Shown: positions 8,091 to 16,051, counted from the stretch's first letter. The stretch is 64,000 nt of DNA from Pseudomonas fluorescens (GCF_000730425.1 NZ_CP008896.1:2480001-2544000); one strand, 5' to 3'. Translations and numbers: made by a program. The notes: generated by a model from the sequence alone, not told the origin.

Positions 8091-9256
8091 TAGAGAACGT
8101 CCTCCAGGAACTGCTCGATGATTTCATCGCGGGCATTGAGTTGATAAACCATGTGTTCATTCGGTGCGTAGCGGCCGTAGTCGATCACGATGAACCAAGT
8201 GCCGTTCTTGTACTTCTCGACACTGTTGAGCTCCGGGTGCAGGTACACACTGCCGCCAGGGATGGTTTCGTCGGCTACCAGGGTTTGCAGCCAGTCGTTG
8301 ATGCGCTTGACCTCCTGGTCCATGAACGACTTGGTCAGGTTATGCGCCATGGCTTTCTGCCCGGCCTTGACCAGCTTGCGGCTGATGGCGTCTTCCAGGC
8401 CGACATAGCTGATGAACTTGCCGGTAATGGAGCGGTTACCCAGCAGCGAGAAGCCGCCGAGGATCGTGCGGGCGTAGTAGCTCACGCCGTAGCGGTTGAG
8501 CAAGTCGCCTTCGGTGGAGGTGTCGAGGATGTTGTACTCGACCACCCGGGACACGTCTTCAGCGAAAGTCACCTGGTTACCCGGGCTTTCCCATTGCTTG
8601 ACCTTGGCCAGGGCGGCGATGGCCAGGGACGACGGCGCGAGGAACACGTTTTTCTTCGCGGCCTTGGAGTACACCGACGGCATGTTGTGCACCAGCAGGC
8701 AGCGGTCCAAACCCAGGTCGGCGCCACCCAGCTCACCGCTGTAGGTCACTTGCTCGGCGACGCTGGCGTCTTTGCCGTCCAGCACCACACGGGCCTTGAT
8801 GCGCTTGCCGAACGCGGCAAATTCACAGGCCACCGCCTTGGTCCCGGTAAAGCCCGGGGCGCCGATGATGGTCAGGTCTTCCGGGACGCTGCCAAGCGCC
8901 GCGAGGCCCAGTTTGCGACCGGTCACCGGCTCATTGCCGCCGATCACGTTGTTGAGGGTATCGGCGGGGGTGCTGCCCTCTTCGACGATCACCACATAGA
9001 CCGGCACCTTGACCACTTTGAGGATCTGGTACACCGCATGAAACAGCGTGCCCGACTCGGCACCCGTCGGGTCCAACAGCGCCTGGGCGGTAAAGCTGTT
9101 GATACGGAACGGGGCGTTTTTCGGGACCGACAGGTGCGCATTGGGCGCAGTGCCGACCAGACCGATCACGTTGTCACCCAGGCCACCCATGGCCTCAGGG
9201 GATTCGCTGGCATTGACGGTGATGCCGTTATGCTCGAAGTTCAAAACCTCAGCCAT
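8090..9256 (-). CDS. Tailocin contractile sheath protein, P2 FI-like
   Basis: The 388-residue sheath protein contracts to drive the tube through the target envelope. It begins MAEVLNFEHNGITVNASESP and contains the family block ..SRYGVSYYARTILGGF..-like (here RYGVSYYARTILGGFSLLGN) and a C-terminal ..YGRYAPNEHMVYQLNARD... Length and order (sheath then tube) match the R-pyocins. It starts 2 bp after the small upstream gene, indicating one transcription unit. Confidence 0.95.
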   Translation of the reverse strand: MAEVLNFEHNGITVNASESPEAMGGLGDNVIGLVGTAPNAHLSVPKNAPFRINSFTAQALLDPTGAESGTLFHAVYQILKVVKVPVYVVIVEEGSTPADTLNNVIGGNEPVTGRKLGLAALGSVPEDLTIIGAPGFTGTKAVACEFAAFGKRIKARVVLDGKDASVAEQVTYSGELGGADLGLDRCLLVHNMPSVYSKAAKKNVFLAPSSLAIAALAKVKQWESPGNQVTFAEDVSRVVEYNILDTSTEGDLLNRYGVSYYARTILGGFSLLGNRSITGKFISYVGLEDAISRKLVKAGQKAMAHNLTKSFMDQEVKRINDWLQTLVADETIPGGSVYLHPELNSVEKYKNGTWFIVIDYGRYAPNEHMVYQLNARDEIIEQFLEDVL

Positions 9257-9258
9257 GA

Positions 9259-9462
9259 TTATTCAGCCTTCTGGGTAGCGGCCTGCTTGGCCGGTGGGGT
9301 GTCTTGGGCGGCAGCCAGCACGCTGGTCAGTTCCAGGCGGCCGGCGGTACGCAGGGCGGTTGCTTCGACGTCCAACAGATCCAGCTCCTGGCCGACGGTG
9401 GACCAGTGGCCACCTTCGGTGGGGAATGGGATGAGGACGGTGTAGGTTTGGCGGTTGACCAT
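9259..9462 (-). CDS. Small conserved tailocin protein upstream of the sheath
   Basis: The 67-residue product (MVNRQTYTVLIPFPTEGGHW..) starts at ATG 9462 with TGGAG seven bases upstream and stops 2 bp before the sheath. It has no membrane segment. Mu-like tails have a small protein at this position (gp38 class). I see only a positional resemblance and do not assign a function. It is the first gene after the mid-operon terminator. Confidence 0.75.
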   Translation of the reverse strand: MVNRQTYTVLIPFPTEGGHWSTVGQELDLLDVEATALRTAGRLELTSVLAAAQDTPPAKQAATQKAE

Positions 9463-9514
9463 GGGGGTACTCCAGAAACGCGAAAGCCCCAGATATAGGG
9501 CTTTTTTAGAGGCG

Positions 9515-9534
9515 AAAAAAAACCGCTTTCGCGG
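9515..9534 (-). terminator. Strong minus-strand terminator after the fibre module
   Basis: On the minus strand the stem-loop CCGC-GAAA-GCGG is followed by eight T residues, 21 bp beyond the fibre-chaperone stop codon. A second hairpin (AAAGCCC..GGGCTTT, 9483-9506) follows. Together they separate the fibre/baseplate half of the operon from the sheath/tube half. Confidence 0.85.
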
Positions 9535-9554
9535 CGTTCGTGATTGCTACCGCG

Positions 9555-9827
9555 TTACTCGCCCGGTAGCGGGTAACGAGCCTTGATTTCGGCGACCTTT
9601 GCTCGCCACGCTTTCTCGTTGGCCTCGGTTTGATCGTATTGCCACTCCATATAGAGCGGGTCCGAATCTATTCGGTAAGCCAGACGACGATTGAAAGCCA
9701 CATCAGCGGCCTGCTCGATCTGCAAAGCGGTGTCGACTTCGGTTTTGGAAAAACCCATGTCAAGCAACTGATCTACCGTCACGTTATAAAAAGTCCGATC
9801 TTTATCTCTGAATTCTTTGATCATCAT
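9555..9827 (-). CDS. Putative tail-fibre assembly chaperone
   Basis: The 90-residue charged protein (MMIKEFRDKDRTFYNVTVDQ..) is read immediately after the fibre gene, its ATG overlapping the fibre stop codon (TGATG). Its C-terminal ..EKAWRAKVAEIKARYPLPGE resembles the W-R-x-x-V-x-x-I endings of small phage tail-assembly chaperones. Position after the fibre is where R-tailocins encode the dedicated fibre chaperone. Function is inferred from position and this weak motif. An alternative ATG lies at 9824. Confidence 0.65.
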   Translation of the reverse strand: MMIKEFRDKDRTFYNVTVDQLLDMGFSKTEVDTALQIEQAADVAFNRRLAYRIDSDPLYMEWQYDQTEANEKAWRAKVAEIKARYPLPGE

Positions 9828-10672
9828 CAAACTCCAGCAGCCACGACATTGCCGACATTACTAAGTAAGTTAGACAAACTCCCTCCGGAGTCCTTGATTA
9901 AACCAGTCACAAGGTGCGCCCAAGTCTTGTTTTGGGTAATCGACGACGCAAACACCGACAACACCATCGTCGCACCACCCAACTCAGCAAATTTTGTTGA
10001 AAACTCAGCGTCTACAACAGAGTAAGTAAATTCCACTCTATAGTTAGCAGAGTACCCCGAATGAAAAACATTGACCGCCCCCAACGTCAACTTATTCCCG
10101 GAAAAGGTGACTGAGCCCTGTACTGAAGCAGCGGATCCATGTGCGCGATGAAACAGGGACGAACCGAAGGAATACCAACCCGACGTGCCTGCCTTCAACA
10201 CAGTCGGCATAACAATATCAACAACTCGAAAGTAAACACTGCCCCCCTCAAGCGACAAGAAATGAATGTTTGAACTACCGGCCATATATTCGCCAACCTT
10301 GGGCGAGAAGACCGGATTGCTCCCCGTACCATATTTCATGAAAACCAGCTTGTTCGCGACGGACCAATAAGGCGTTTGATCAGTAGGCGCCGCATACTCA
10401 TGTGTCTGCGCAGCCTTCAGGTAGATCGTTACATAAGGGGTAGTATTCGATCGCCCCATCGCCTCTTTGATGGATTTAAGAGGTGCCTCCATCGAGCCCA
10501 ACGCCAGGTCACTACCGGCGGCCGCATCAATATAAAACGACCTCGACATTTCTGGAATGGCACGTACCGCAGCTAAAACAGAAGCATCTATTTCAGCGAC
10601 CTTGCCATTCACCGCACTGGTTAACTTATTTGCAGCCGCGACCAAATTAGTGATCGTAGTTTCCATACTCAT
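9827..10672 (-). CDS. Tailocin receptor-binding tail fibre
   Basis: The 281-residue protein begins MSMETTITNLVAAANKLTS, then a Ser/Thr/Gly-rich beta-type body (..FYIDAAAGSDLALGSMEAPLKSI.. near residue 45, resembling the start of a parallel beta-helix), and ends in small residues. ATG 10672 has GGGAG six bases upstream. The gene is visibly richer in A/T than its neighbours, as expected for host-range modules exchanged between strains. It should decide which bacteria the particle kills. It is much shorter than the single-piece fibres of P. aeruginosa R-pyocins. Confidence 0.8.
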   Translation of the reverse strand: MSMETTITNLVAAANKLTSAVNGKVAEIDASVLAAVRAIPEMSRSFYIDAAAGSDLALGSMEAPLKSIKEAMGRSNTTPYVTIYLKAAQTHEYAAPTDQTPYWSVANKLVFMKYGTGSNPVFSPKVGEYMAGSSNIHFLSLEGGSVYFRVVDIVMPTVLKAGTSGWYSFGSSLFHRAHGSAASVQGSVTFSGNKLTLGAVNVFHSGYSANYRVEFTYSVVDAEFSTKFAELGGATMVLSVFASSITQNKTWAHLVTGLIKDSGGSLSNLLSNVGNVVAAGV

Positions 10673-10711
10673 ATTCAACTCCCTATATTGCCTATCTTTT
10701 AAGTCAGCTCG

Positions 10712-11242
10712 TCACTTGGCTTCCAGTGCCACGACTCGAAATAGAACGCCGACATGCCGAGCCATATTGTCAACACTGGCGGTGGCAAGTTCTGCGATTT
10801 CCTCGGTCAACAATACATTCAAATTTTCACTCCCCACCACAATCGTCACGCTATCCGCCGGCAACGGCGAGATATCCAACGTAAACTTCTGCAACACCCG
10901 CGCTGCCGCCGCCTTATACGTCAGCAACTGCCCCGCCACCGAATACACGGCCAACAACGTTCCACTGGCGAGGTAAAATCCGAACTCGCCAATCTCATAC
11001 TCGCCATCGCCATCAAACAGTGCAGCCATGCGCAGTTGGCGGTCGCCCAGGTCTTCGTAATCCACAATCGCCACACGCTGGCGCTCATCGCGCAGGGCGG
11101 TTTCGTTGCCGGTGGGGGTGTAGCGGCCGGTGCCAGCGGCGATGTGGGTGATTTGGCCTTTCAAGCCTTGGTTCTTTGCCTGCAGCACTTCATCCAAACC
11201 CTTGGAGGTGAAGCGCACCAGGCGCGTAATGTCATCGGTCAT
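10712..11242 (-). CDS. Tail-fibre attachment (collar) protein, P2 gpH N-terminal-like
   Basis: The 176-residue protein matches the conserved N-terminal domain of P2-type tail fibres: MTDDITRLVRFTSKGLDEVL.., ..ITHIAAGTGRYTPTGNETAL.., ..GEFGFYLASGTLLAVYS... In R-pyocins this domain continues into the fibre. Here the reading frame ends and a separate fibre gene follows 40 bp later. It overlaps gene I by 4 bp (ATGA). It probably plugs into the baseplate and carries the second protein. Confidence 0.85.
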   Translation of the reverse strand: MTDDITRLVRFTSKGLDEVLQAKNQGLKGQITHIAAGTGRYTPTGNETALRDERQRVAIVDYEDLGDRQLRMAALFDGDGEYEIGEFGFYLASGTLLAVYSVAGQLLTYKAAAARVLQKFTLDISPLPADSVTIVVGSENLNVLLTEEIAELATASVDNMARHVGVLFRVVALEAK

Positions 11243-11874
11243 GGCTGCGCCCTGAGGTCGTAGTCGTTAATGGTGTAGTGCTGGGCGACGCCCGCACTGT
11301 TAAGCCTTGAACTGAGCTTGAGTTCCGGCAAGGCACCCCACAGCGACAGTTCGCCGTCGTTCAGCGCCCGGTGGGCGACGCCGGTAATCGGCAGCCCCCC
11401 CAGCACCTCATGCACCAGGGTGATGGTGGCCAGGTCGCGCTCGCTCTTGGCCGCGTTGATGCGGCGGATCAGGCGGTTGTGATCGCCACTGGACCAGCTG
11501 CGGCCAATGATCGCCTGCACGTCGAAGGTGTAGGGCTGGGCCTGCGGGTGCTGTTGGTACCAGGCCAGGATATTGGGGGTGAACCCAAGGGATTCGACCG
11601 CGTGACTCAAGGCCCGGGGCGTACCGGCCTGGCGCTGGATCTGCCAGGACAGGGCCACGGTGAGGCGTTTTTCGGTTTCGTCGCCAGAGGCATTCCATTC
11701 GCTGACGCCACGGTCGGCGGCCAGGTAAGGCAAGAATGGCGCTGGCGTTTGCAGCGGGTTCATCAGCGCCGGGAATGGCGGCACGACCCGTTCGAGCAGT
11801 CGGCCAAAACCCAGGTCCAGCGCCTTCTCCAGCGGTGAGCTGTTGGCGGGCAACAGGCTGGATGCTTCACTCAT
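11239..11874 (-). CDS. Tailocin baseplate protein I
   Basis: The product is a P2 gpI-like wedge protein of 211 residues (MSEASSLLPANSSPLEKALD..). Family features include ..PFLPYLAADRGVSEWNASGDETEKR.. near residue 48 and ..RQAGTPRALSHAVESLGF... I chose ATG 11874 because it overlaps the gpJ stop (ATGA) and matches the family N-terminus. A longer frame upstream lies inside gene J and is not used. It lies directly before the collar gene, as in P2. Confidence 0.93.
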   Translation of the reverse strand: MSEASSLLPANSSPLEKALDLGFGRLLERVVPPFPALMNPLQTPAPFLPYLAADRGVSEWNASGDETEKRLTVALSWQIQRQAGTPRALSHAVESLGFTPNILAWYQQHPQAQPYTFDVQAIIGRSWSSGDHNRLIRRINAAKSERDLATITLVHEVLGGLPITGVAHRALNDGELSLWGALPELKLSSRLNSAGVAQHYTINDYDLRAQP

Positions 11875-12866
11875 AAGCTGCGCACCTCCACCTCGACACC
11901 TGTGCAATACGGAGCCTGGAACGCCGTGGTGATAATTGGCGCCAGCGGTTCGAGGATCTCCAGTTGCACCGCCCCGGCGGTGTGGATGGTGTAGTCGATC
12001 CAACTCGGATCCACACGCCCTTCCAGGCGATGACAGGACTCGGCATAGGTCTGCAGCAACTGCTGGGCCGCCACTTGCGTCAACCCCGAGTCCGGACCGG
12101 CGTTGATCCTGGCCACCACACGAATCTTGTACGGCACGATCTGCGCGCCCTGCACCGTCACCCAATCGGTTTCCGGGCGTACATCGGGCCGGGCGAAATG
12201 ACGTCGCACCCCGTCAAGCAAATCCGTTGAAGGCGTGCCATTGCCGGCGCGGGACAGCACGGTGACCATCACTTCCCCAGGTGCCGTGCGCCGGGCGTTG
12301 CCGTCCTTGACCTGGGCGGCATAGCCATCCGGGTCGAAGGTATAGCTGACCGTGACCACACCGGCGGCAGTACCCTGGACTTTCACCGCCGGCCGCTCGC
12401 CAAGGGTGAATACCTCGCGCCGATACTGCATACGCGAACCGGCTGCCGGCGCATGAGGTGCCAGGTAGTAACGCAGCCGGGCATCGTCATCGCTTTCCAA
12501 GGTGGGCGGCACGGGAGGGAATGCCGCCGGGTCGCCAGGGTCAAGCACCTGGCGTTCCAGGCCCATATCGGCCAGGCGCGCATCCAGGTTGCTGCCGGTG
12601 GCCCACCACGCCAGCATCTGCTGGATACGGGCGTTGTACTTGCGCTCATGGGTTTGCAGGCGCACGCAAAAGGCTTCCAGGGCCAGGGTCAACAGCTCGC
12701 TTTCGTTGTCCAGGCTGACCTTGAGCCTGGCCGCGCTTTGCGGGGCCCGGGCGGCGACATAGTCGACGACAAATGCCTTGAACTGTGCGAGCAGCGGCTC
12801 GAATTCGTCGACGGCGATCAGGTCGGGCGGCGCCAATTGGTTCTGCCCAGGGATCAACATGCTCAT
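11871..12866 (-). CDS. Tailocin baseplate wedge protein J
   Basis: The product is a P2 gpJ-like wedge component of 331 residues. Features include ..LADMGLERQVLDPGDP.. near residue 97, ..DARLRYYLAPHAPAAGS.. near residue 128 and ..GDGNARRTAPGEVMVTVLS-type sequence in the middle, as in baseplate J family proteins. It overlaps gene W by 4 bp (ATGA) and gene I by 4 bp. A second ATG six bases downstream is an equally possible start. Confidence 0.93.
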   Translation of the reverse strand: MSMLIPGQNQLAPPDLIAVDEFEPLLAQFKAFVVDYVAARAPQSAARLKVSLDNESELLTLALEAFCVRLQTHERKYNARIQQMLAWWATGSNLDARLADMGLERQVLDPGDPAAFPPVPPTLESDDDARLRYYLAPHAPAAGSRMQYRREVFTLGERPAVKVQGTAAGVVTVSYTFDPDGYAAQVKDGNARRTAPGEVMVTVLSRAGNGTPSTDLLDGVRRHFARPDVRPETDWVTVQGAQIVPYKIRVVARINAGPDSGLTQVAAQQLLQTYAESCHRLEGRVDPSWIDYTIHTAGAVQLEILEPLAPIITTAFQAPYCTGVEVEVRSL

Positions 12867-13195
12867 GTCACCACCTCGAAGGATTGCTTGCGGTTTTTCC
12901 AGGTACCGGCAAACCGCAGCAACAGGCCAGCGCCCTGGCGATTGGCGACGATGACTTGCGGAACAAAATCGGCGATGCCGTTCTGGGGGTTGTAAAAGGC
13001 CTGGGCGGCGTGGCTTTGGGCAAGGATCAACAGATCGTCGCCCAGGTTCTGCCCCAACAGTTGCGGGATCAGCGATCCGTAGAGCGGGCGTTTCTGCCGC
13101 GTGCCCAAAGGCGTAGTCAGGGCTCGGGTGGCGCGCTGGACGAATTGCGGCCAGTCGTCCACCACAGCCCCGGTGTTTCTCTCAATTCCGATCAT
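12863..13195 (-). CDS. Tailocin baseplate protein W, gp25-like
   Basis: The 110-residue protein belongs to the gpW/gp25 lysozyme-like baseplate family, the sheath-initiating piece of the wedge. The family signature ..RALTTPLGTRQKRPLYGS.. lies at residues 24-41. The order V-W-J-I is fully conserved with P2 and R-pyocins. The gap after gene V is only 9 bp. Confidence 0.94.
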   Translation of the reverse strand: MIGIERNTGAVVDDWPQFVQRATRALTTPLGTRQKRPLYGSLIPQLLGQNLGDDLLILAQSHAAQAFYNPQNGIADFVPQVIVANRQGAGLLLRFAGTWKNRKQSFEVVT

Positions 13196-13204
13196 GGCAA
13201 ATCC

Positions 13205-13816
13205 TTATGCCGTGCTGATAACTCGACCCTGGTGGTCCACCACCGGGCCACTCAAGTGAACGCCGGACGCATCCAGCAACATGCCGACGGCACCGACGTG
13301 CACACTGACGGTGGTGGCGGTCATGACCAAACGGGCGGTGCCCAGGCTAATCTGCACCTGCTCGCGAGAGCCGTTGAATGCCGTAGGCCCGTTGCTCCAA
13401 TCCAGTACGTGACTGGCGGCGTCGTAGGTGCTTTGCGTGCCATCCGGGTAACGCCGGCTCGTCAGGCTGGCCACATTGGACAGTGGCGGGAAGCGCTCAC
13501 TGTTCAGGCCAAACAACGCCACCGACTGCCCCCCGCCCTCGCCGCCGCCGTAGTTGAGCAACAGGCATTGCTCGCCCACCGTGGGGATGCGCGTTTCCGT
13601 CTGCGCTCCGGCGCTGGGGTTGAAAAAGCGAATCGCCGGGGTCAGCAACTCGCCGTGGCTGACCTTGCAGGTGTTGCTGGCCGCATCCACCTCCTGGCAC
13701 ACGCCGATCCGGCAAAAACTCTCGGCCCGCCGGTAGAGGTCTTCCAGCTGGGTTTCCATCTGCGCCAGGCGCTCGACAATGGGCGCCAATTGCAGGCGTA
13801 ACAGGGCATCGAACAT
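13205..13816 (-). CDS. Tailocin baseplate spike protein V
   Basis: This is a P2 gpV-like spike of 203 residues, the tip that punctures the outer membrane. It has an N-terminal helix, an OB-like domain (..DAASNTCKVSHGELLTPAIRFF.. near residue 45, ..PTVGEQCLLLNYGGGEGGG.. near residue 78) and a C-terminal beta-rich part ending ..LSGPVVDHQGRVIS. It lies 3 bp after the preceding small gene. Confidence 0.94.
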   Translation of the reverse strand: MFDALLRLQLAPIVERLAQMETQLEDLYRRAESFCRIGVCQEVDAASNTCKVSHGELLTPAIRFFNPSAGAQTETRIPTVGEQCLLLNYGGGEGGGQSVALFGLNSERFPPLSNVASLTSRRYPDGTQSTYDAASHVLDWSNGPTAFNGSREQVQISLGTARLVMTATTVSVHVGAVGMLLDASGVHLSGPVVDHQGRVISTA

Positions 13817-13819
13817 GGG

Positions 13820-14332
13820 CTACTCCTGCAATGGCCGGTATTGATCGGGGTCATCGATATTTGACACTTCCCAGGTACGAGCAAACAGCGGCTTGCCGGT
13901 GGGGTCGTCGAGCAGCGGCGGGCCGAGGTAGAGGGTCTGGTTGAAGGACACGGTCCAACTGTCGTAATTGGTTTCGGCCCCAGCCAGGGTCGACGGCAGC
14001 GCGACGATATTCACCGGCACATCGCACTGGGCCGCCGGCAACTGCCAACGGTTATCCAGCACCAGGTCCATCAGCCGGCTCGCCAGGTCACAGGCATCAA
14101 AGGGCTGCGCGCCCTGGAAGGCCATGATCTTGAGCGAAATCGACAACACATGGGCCTTGCGCCCTTCAAGGGAACGTACGCCCGGGCCATTGCGTTCGAC
14201 CGTGATCGCCACGCCGGTTTCATCCGCCGCCAGAATGCCCGGCGGGCTGCCCACCCGTAGTTCGGGAAACGCTGTACGCAGTGCCTGGCCGACGGCAATC
14301 GGTAGTTGTGAAGGTTTTTCAATGAGGGTCAT
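13820..14332 (-). CDS. Conserved tailocin protein between holin and spike
   Basis: The 170-residue protein (MTLIEKPSQLPIAVGQALRT..) occupies the slot of an uncharacterised conserved gene in R-pyocin clusters, between holin and gpV. It is soluble with a mixed alpha/beta pattern (..FDACDLASRLMDLVLDNRW.. near residue 80, ..YDSWTVSFNQTLYLG.. near residue 135) that resembles head-tail joining or tail-terminator folds. That is only a guess. I chose ATG 14332, with AAGGAAG upstream, over an earlier in-frame ATG at 14350. Confidence 0.75.
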   Translation of the reverse strand: MTLIEKPSQLPIAVGQALRTAFPELRVGSPPGILAADETGVAITVERNGPGVRSLEGRKAHVLSISLKIMAFQGAQPFDACDLASRLMDLVLDNRWQLPAAQCDVPVNIVALPSTLAGAETNYDSWTVSFNQTLYLGPPLLDDPTGKPLFARTWEVSNIDDPDQYRPLQE

Positions 14333-14353
14333 GGTGGGGCTTCCTTGCAACGA

Positions 14354-14686
14354 TCACTTTGAATCCGGGGGCTGGTTGACCCCGATGCGCTTGGCGGCCC
14401 AGCGCTCGTAAAGGCCGATGGCGACGTCGGCACCAGCCATGGCGGTCAAACACCCGAGGGCGCCCGCCGTCCAGATCGACATGCCGGCGGCGTACAGCAA
14501 CATCAACGCAGAAACCCCGCACACCATGCACGCCCCGGAACGCAGGGCCAGGCGGCGAACCAGCGACCAACCGCGGGCGCCCTCCTTGTCGGCGCGCCAC
14601 ATTTCCCCGGATACCCCGCCGATCAGGGCCAGAATAATCACCAGCCAGATAGGCATTTCTGCCAACGCTTGCTGCTCGTTTGTCAT
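14354..14686 (-). CDS. Tailocin holin
   Basis: The 110-residue protein starts MTNEQQALAEMPIWLVIILA with a perfect AGGAGG six bases upstream of ATG 14686. It has one clear membrane segment at residues 12-24 and two further hydrophobic stretches (about 50-66 and 69-85), then a short charged tail, fitting a small class of phage holins seen first in R-pyocin operons. It would release the endolysin. It is the first structural/lysis gene after the long leader. A longer open frame extending to 15157 is not supported. Confidence 0.85.
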   Translation of the reverse strand: MTNEQQALAEMPIWLVIILALIGGVSGEMWRADKEGARGWSLVRRLALRSGACMVCGVSALMLLYAAGMSIWTAGALGCLTAMAGADVAIGLYERWAAKRIGVNQPPDSK

Positions 14687-15122
14687 GTCACGCCTCCTGG
14701 AATGCGGAAAACCGGCAGGTGGCCGGTGCTTTGATAAAAAGATGGATTGGCTTGTCGGTAAGCATTCCAAAAAGCCCGGTAGCCCGGGCTTTTCAGTAAT
14801 ACGGTCCTTGCGATCTTTCGGCGCTACTGGCGCGGTACGGATCTTTCCTCGATGTTTTTCCGACCACGATCCCTGTCTGCCGGATAACTGCTTCTGGTGC
14901 TTTACGCTGCACACCCGGGTCAGTTGCCAACCCTCTGGACCGTCAAGGCCGGTCCATCGCTGCCTGTGGTGAAACCGTGAAACTAAAGAGCGTCGGCATC
15001 CTTGCCGGTATTGCCTGGCGTCCTTGCCACCACTCAGTGGCGTCCATGCCAGTGTTGCGTGCTTTCCCTGTCTTCCCTGGCAGCATCCTTGCCGCCTCCA
15101 CCAGGCCTTGTTGGCTGGCTTG
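14687..15122 (-). other. Untranslated leader of the tailocin operon
   Basis: About 435 bases separate the predicted transcription start (near 15122) from the holin ATG. I find no convincing gene on either strand: open frames here have no ribosome site or family resemblance. The only structured element is the hairpin at 14769-14792. The stretch may act as a regulatory leader. Confidence 0.6.
14769..14792. terminator. Hairpin terminator inside the tailocin leader
   Basis: AAAAGCCCGG and its inverse CCCGGGCTTTT (4-base loop region) form a stem with T-runs on both strands. It lies 83 bp upstream of the holin and downstream of the predicted promoter, so it could attenuate the whole operon. Confidence 0.7.
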
Positions 15123-15128
15123 AGATGA

Positions 15129-15157
15129 AGAATATGCATGCATGCATATACAGTCAA
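15129..15157 (-). promoter_or_regulatory. Predicted sigma-70 promoter of the tailocin operon
   Basis: On the minus strand TTGACT (15152-15157) and TATTCT (15129-15134) are separated by exactly 17 bp. The spacer is the alternating ATGCATGCATGCAT dyad, so a repressor bound there would block RNA polymerase directly. Confidence 0.7.
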
Positions 15158-15170
15158 TGCATAAATGCAT
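15134..15170. promoter_or_regulatory. Two repressor operators O1 and O2
   Basis: Two copies of ATGC-N6-GCAT lie 9 bp apart: 15134-15147 (ATGC-ATGCAT-GCAT) and 15157-15170 (ATGC-ATAAAT-GCAT). The second is part of a longer perfect dyad, AATGCAT-AA-ATGCATT at 15156-15171. O1 fills the promoter spacer and O2 touches the -35 box. The same dyad class occurs once more at 16052-16065, upstream of the repressor gene. Confidence 0.7.
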
Positions 15171-15243
15171 TTAATTTTGCAAATTCAATGCGACAGCGCA
15201 TAAATCCTGGAATGTCGGGCACTTGGCGATTTTCCACAGGCGA

Positions 15244-15268
15244 AAAAAAGCCCGCTCTTGGGCGGGCT
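15244..15268 (-). terminator. Terminator of the repressor gene
   Basis: On the minus strand the stem AGCCCGCC/GGGCGGGCT-type hairpin (AGCCCGC..GCGGGCT) is followed by seven T residues, about 20 bp after the repressor stop codon. It insulates the tailocin promoter from repressor transcription. Confidence 0.85.
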
Positions 15269-15286
15269 GTTTCTTACAGAGAAGGG

Positions 15287-16015
15287 TTAGCGAGCGTACA
15301 TGCCCCACCAGAAAACATGACCGAGGATGCTGATCTGCTCCTCTTGAATATCCTGAAAGCTGTAGTCCTCATCCGGATGCTCATCACGATTGAAGCTGCG
15401 CAGGCGGATCCCCGACGGCAGGCGATAGAGCTGTTTGACCCGCAACTGGCCGTTGTGGTTGATGGCATACAGATCACCATCCACGATATCGCCGATCCCG
15501 CTCTTGCCCGCATTCACCCCCACCGTCGCCCCGTCGCGCAACACCGGCAGCATGCTGTTGCCGCGTACCGTCACACACTTGGCCTGGTCGAACTGCACAC
15601 CGTTATGCCGCAGGCTGCGCTTGCCGAACCGCAGGCTGGCCTTCTCGCTTTCCTCGATGACGAATCTTCCTGATCCAGCAGCCAATTCAACCTCGCGCAA
15701 AAAGGGGATCGACACCTCGTCATCATTAACGGGCGTGTCGTCATCCCACAGGCTTATATCCTTGAGCTCCGAATGCATCGGGTCGCGCGCTCCCTGCCAC
15801 GCCGCCGCCGCGCGACCGCGCAGCTGGTCGGTGCTCACACGAAAGTAATCAGCGATACGCGAGATGTGCTTGTCCGACGGATCAACGATCTTGCCGCTGA
15901 GAATCCGGGACAGGGTGGATTGAGGCACGCCGGTACGCCGGTGAAGCTCCGTGGGGGAGATCCCGTCGCGATCGAGCAGCTCTCTTAAGACAATTGAAAC
16001 GTTGCGTTTTTGCAT
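15287..16015 (-). CDS. LexA-like tailocin repressor (HTH + S24 peptidase)
   Basis: The 242-residue protein has an N-terminal helix-turn-helix (..TELHRRTGVPQSTLSRILSG.., residues 22-41). Its C-terminal S24 protease domain has predicted nucleophile Ser154 (RGNSM) and Lys194 (LRVKQL). Ala113-Gly114 in ELAAGSG is the likely self-cleavage bond. It therefore looks like PrtR of P. aeruginosa and lambda CI: RecA-stimulated cleavage would derepress the tailocin. I chose ATG 16015. A TTG at 16051 is in frame, but it overlaps the operator region. No PrtN-like activator gene is present in the window. Confidence 0.9.
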   Translation of the reverse strand: MQKRNVSIVLRELLDRDGISPTELHRRTGVPQSTLSRILSGKIVDPSDKHISRIADYFRVSTDQLRGRAAAAWQGARDPMHSELKDISLWDDDTPVNDDEVSIPFLREVELAAGSGRFVIEESEKASLRFGKRSLRHNGVQFDQAKCVTVRGNSMLPVLRDGATVGVNAGKSGIGDIVDGDLYAINHNGQLRVKQLYRLPSGIRLRSFNRDEHPDEDYSFQDIQEEQISILGHVFWWGMYAR

Positions 16016-16051
16016 AACGGGGATAGTGACGGGAGTTTTTGGGGATGGCAA

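Noticed and set aside
8141..9445. Long plus-strand open frame opposite the sheath gene (and similar long frames opposite argG, mutS, glpK, glpD and aauS)
   Set aside because: These are antisense shadows caused by high GC. They are His/Gly/Val/Gln-rich and lie entirely over well-identified genes.
15134..15147. ATGCATGCATGCAT as a simple repeat
   Set aside because: It could be a microsatellite, but the same ATGC-N6-GCAT spacing recurs at two other control positions, so I treat it as an operator.
14687..15157. Open frame extending the holin gene upstream to 15157
   Set aside because: It has no ribosome site and reads as low-quality Arg/Gln-rich sequence. It crosses a terminator hairpin and the predicted promoter, while ATG 14686 has a perfect AGGAGG.
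2679..16015. Complete prophage
   Set aside because: Only tail, lysis and regulatory genes are present. No capsid, portal, terminase, replication or integrase gene was found, so a tailocin explains it.
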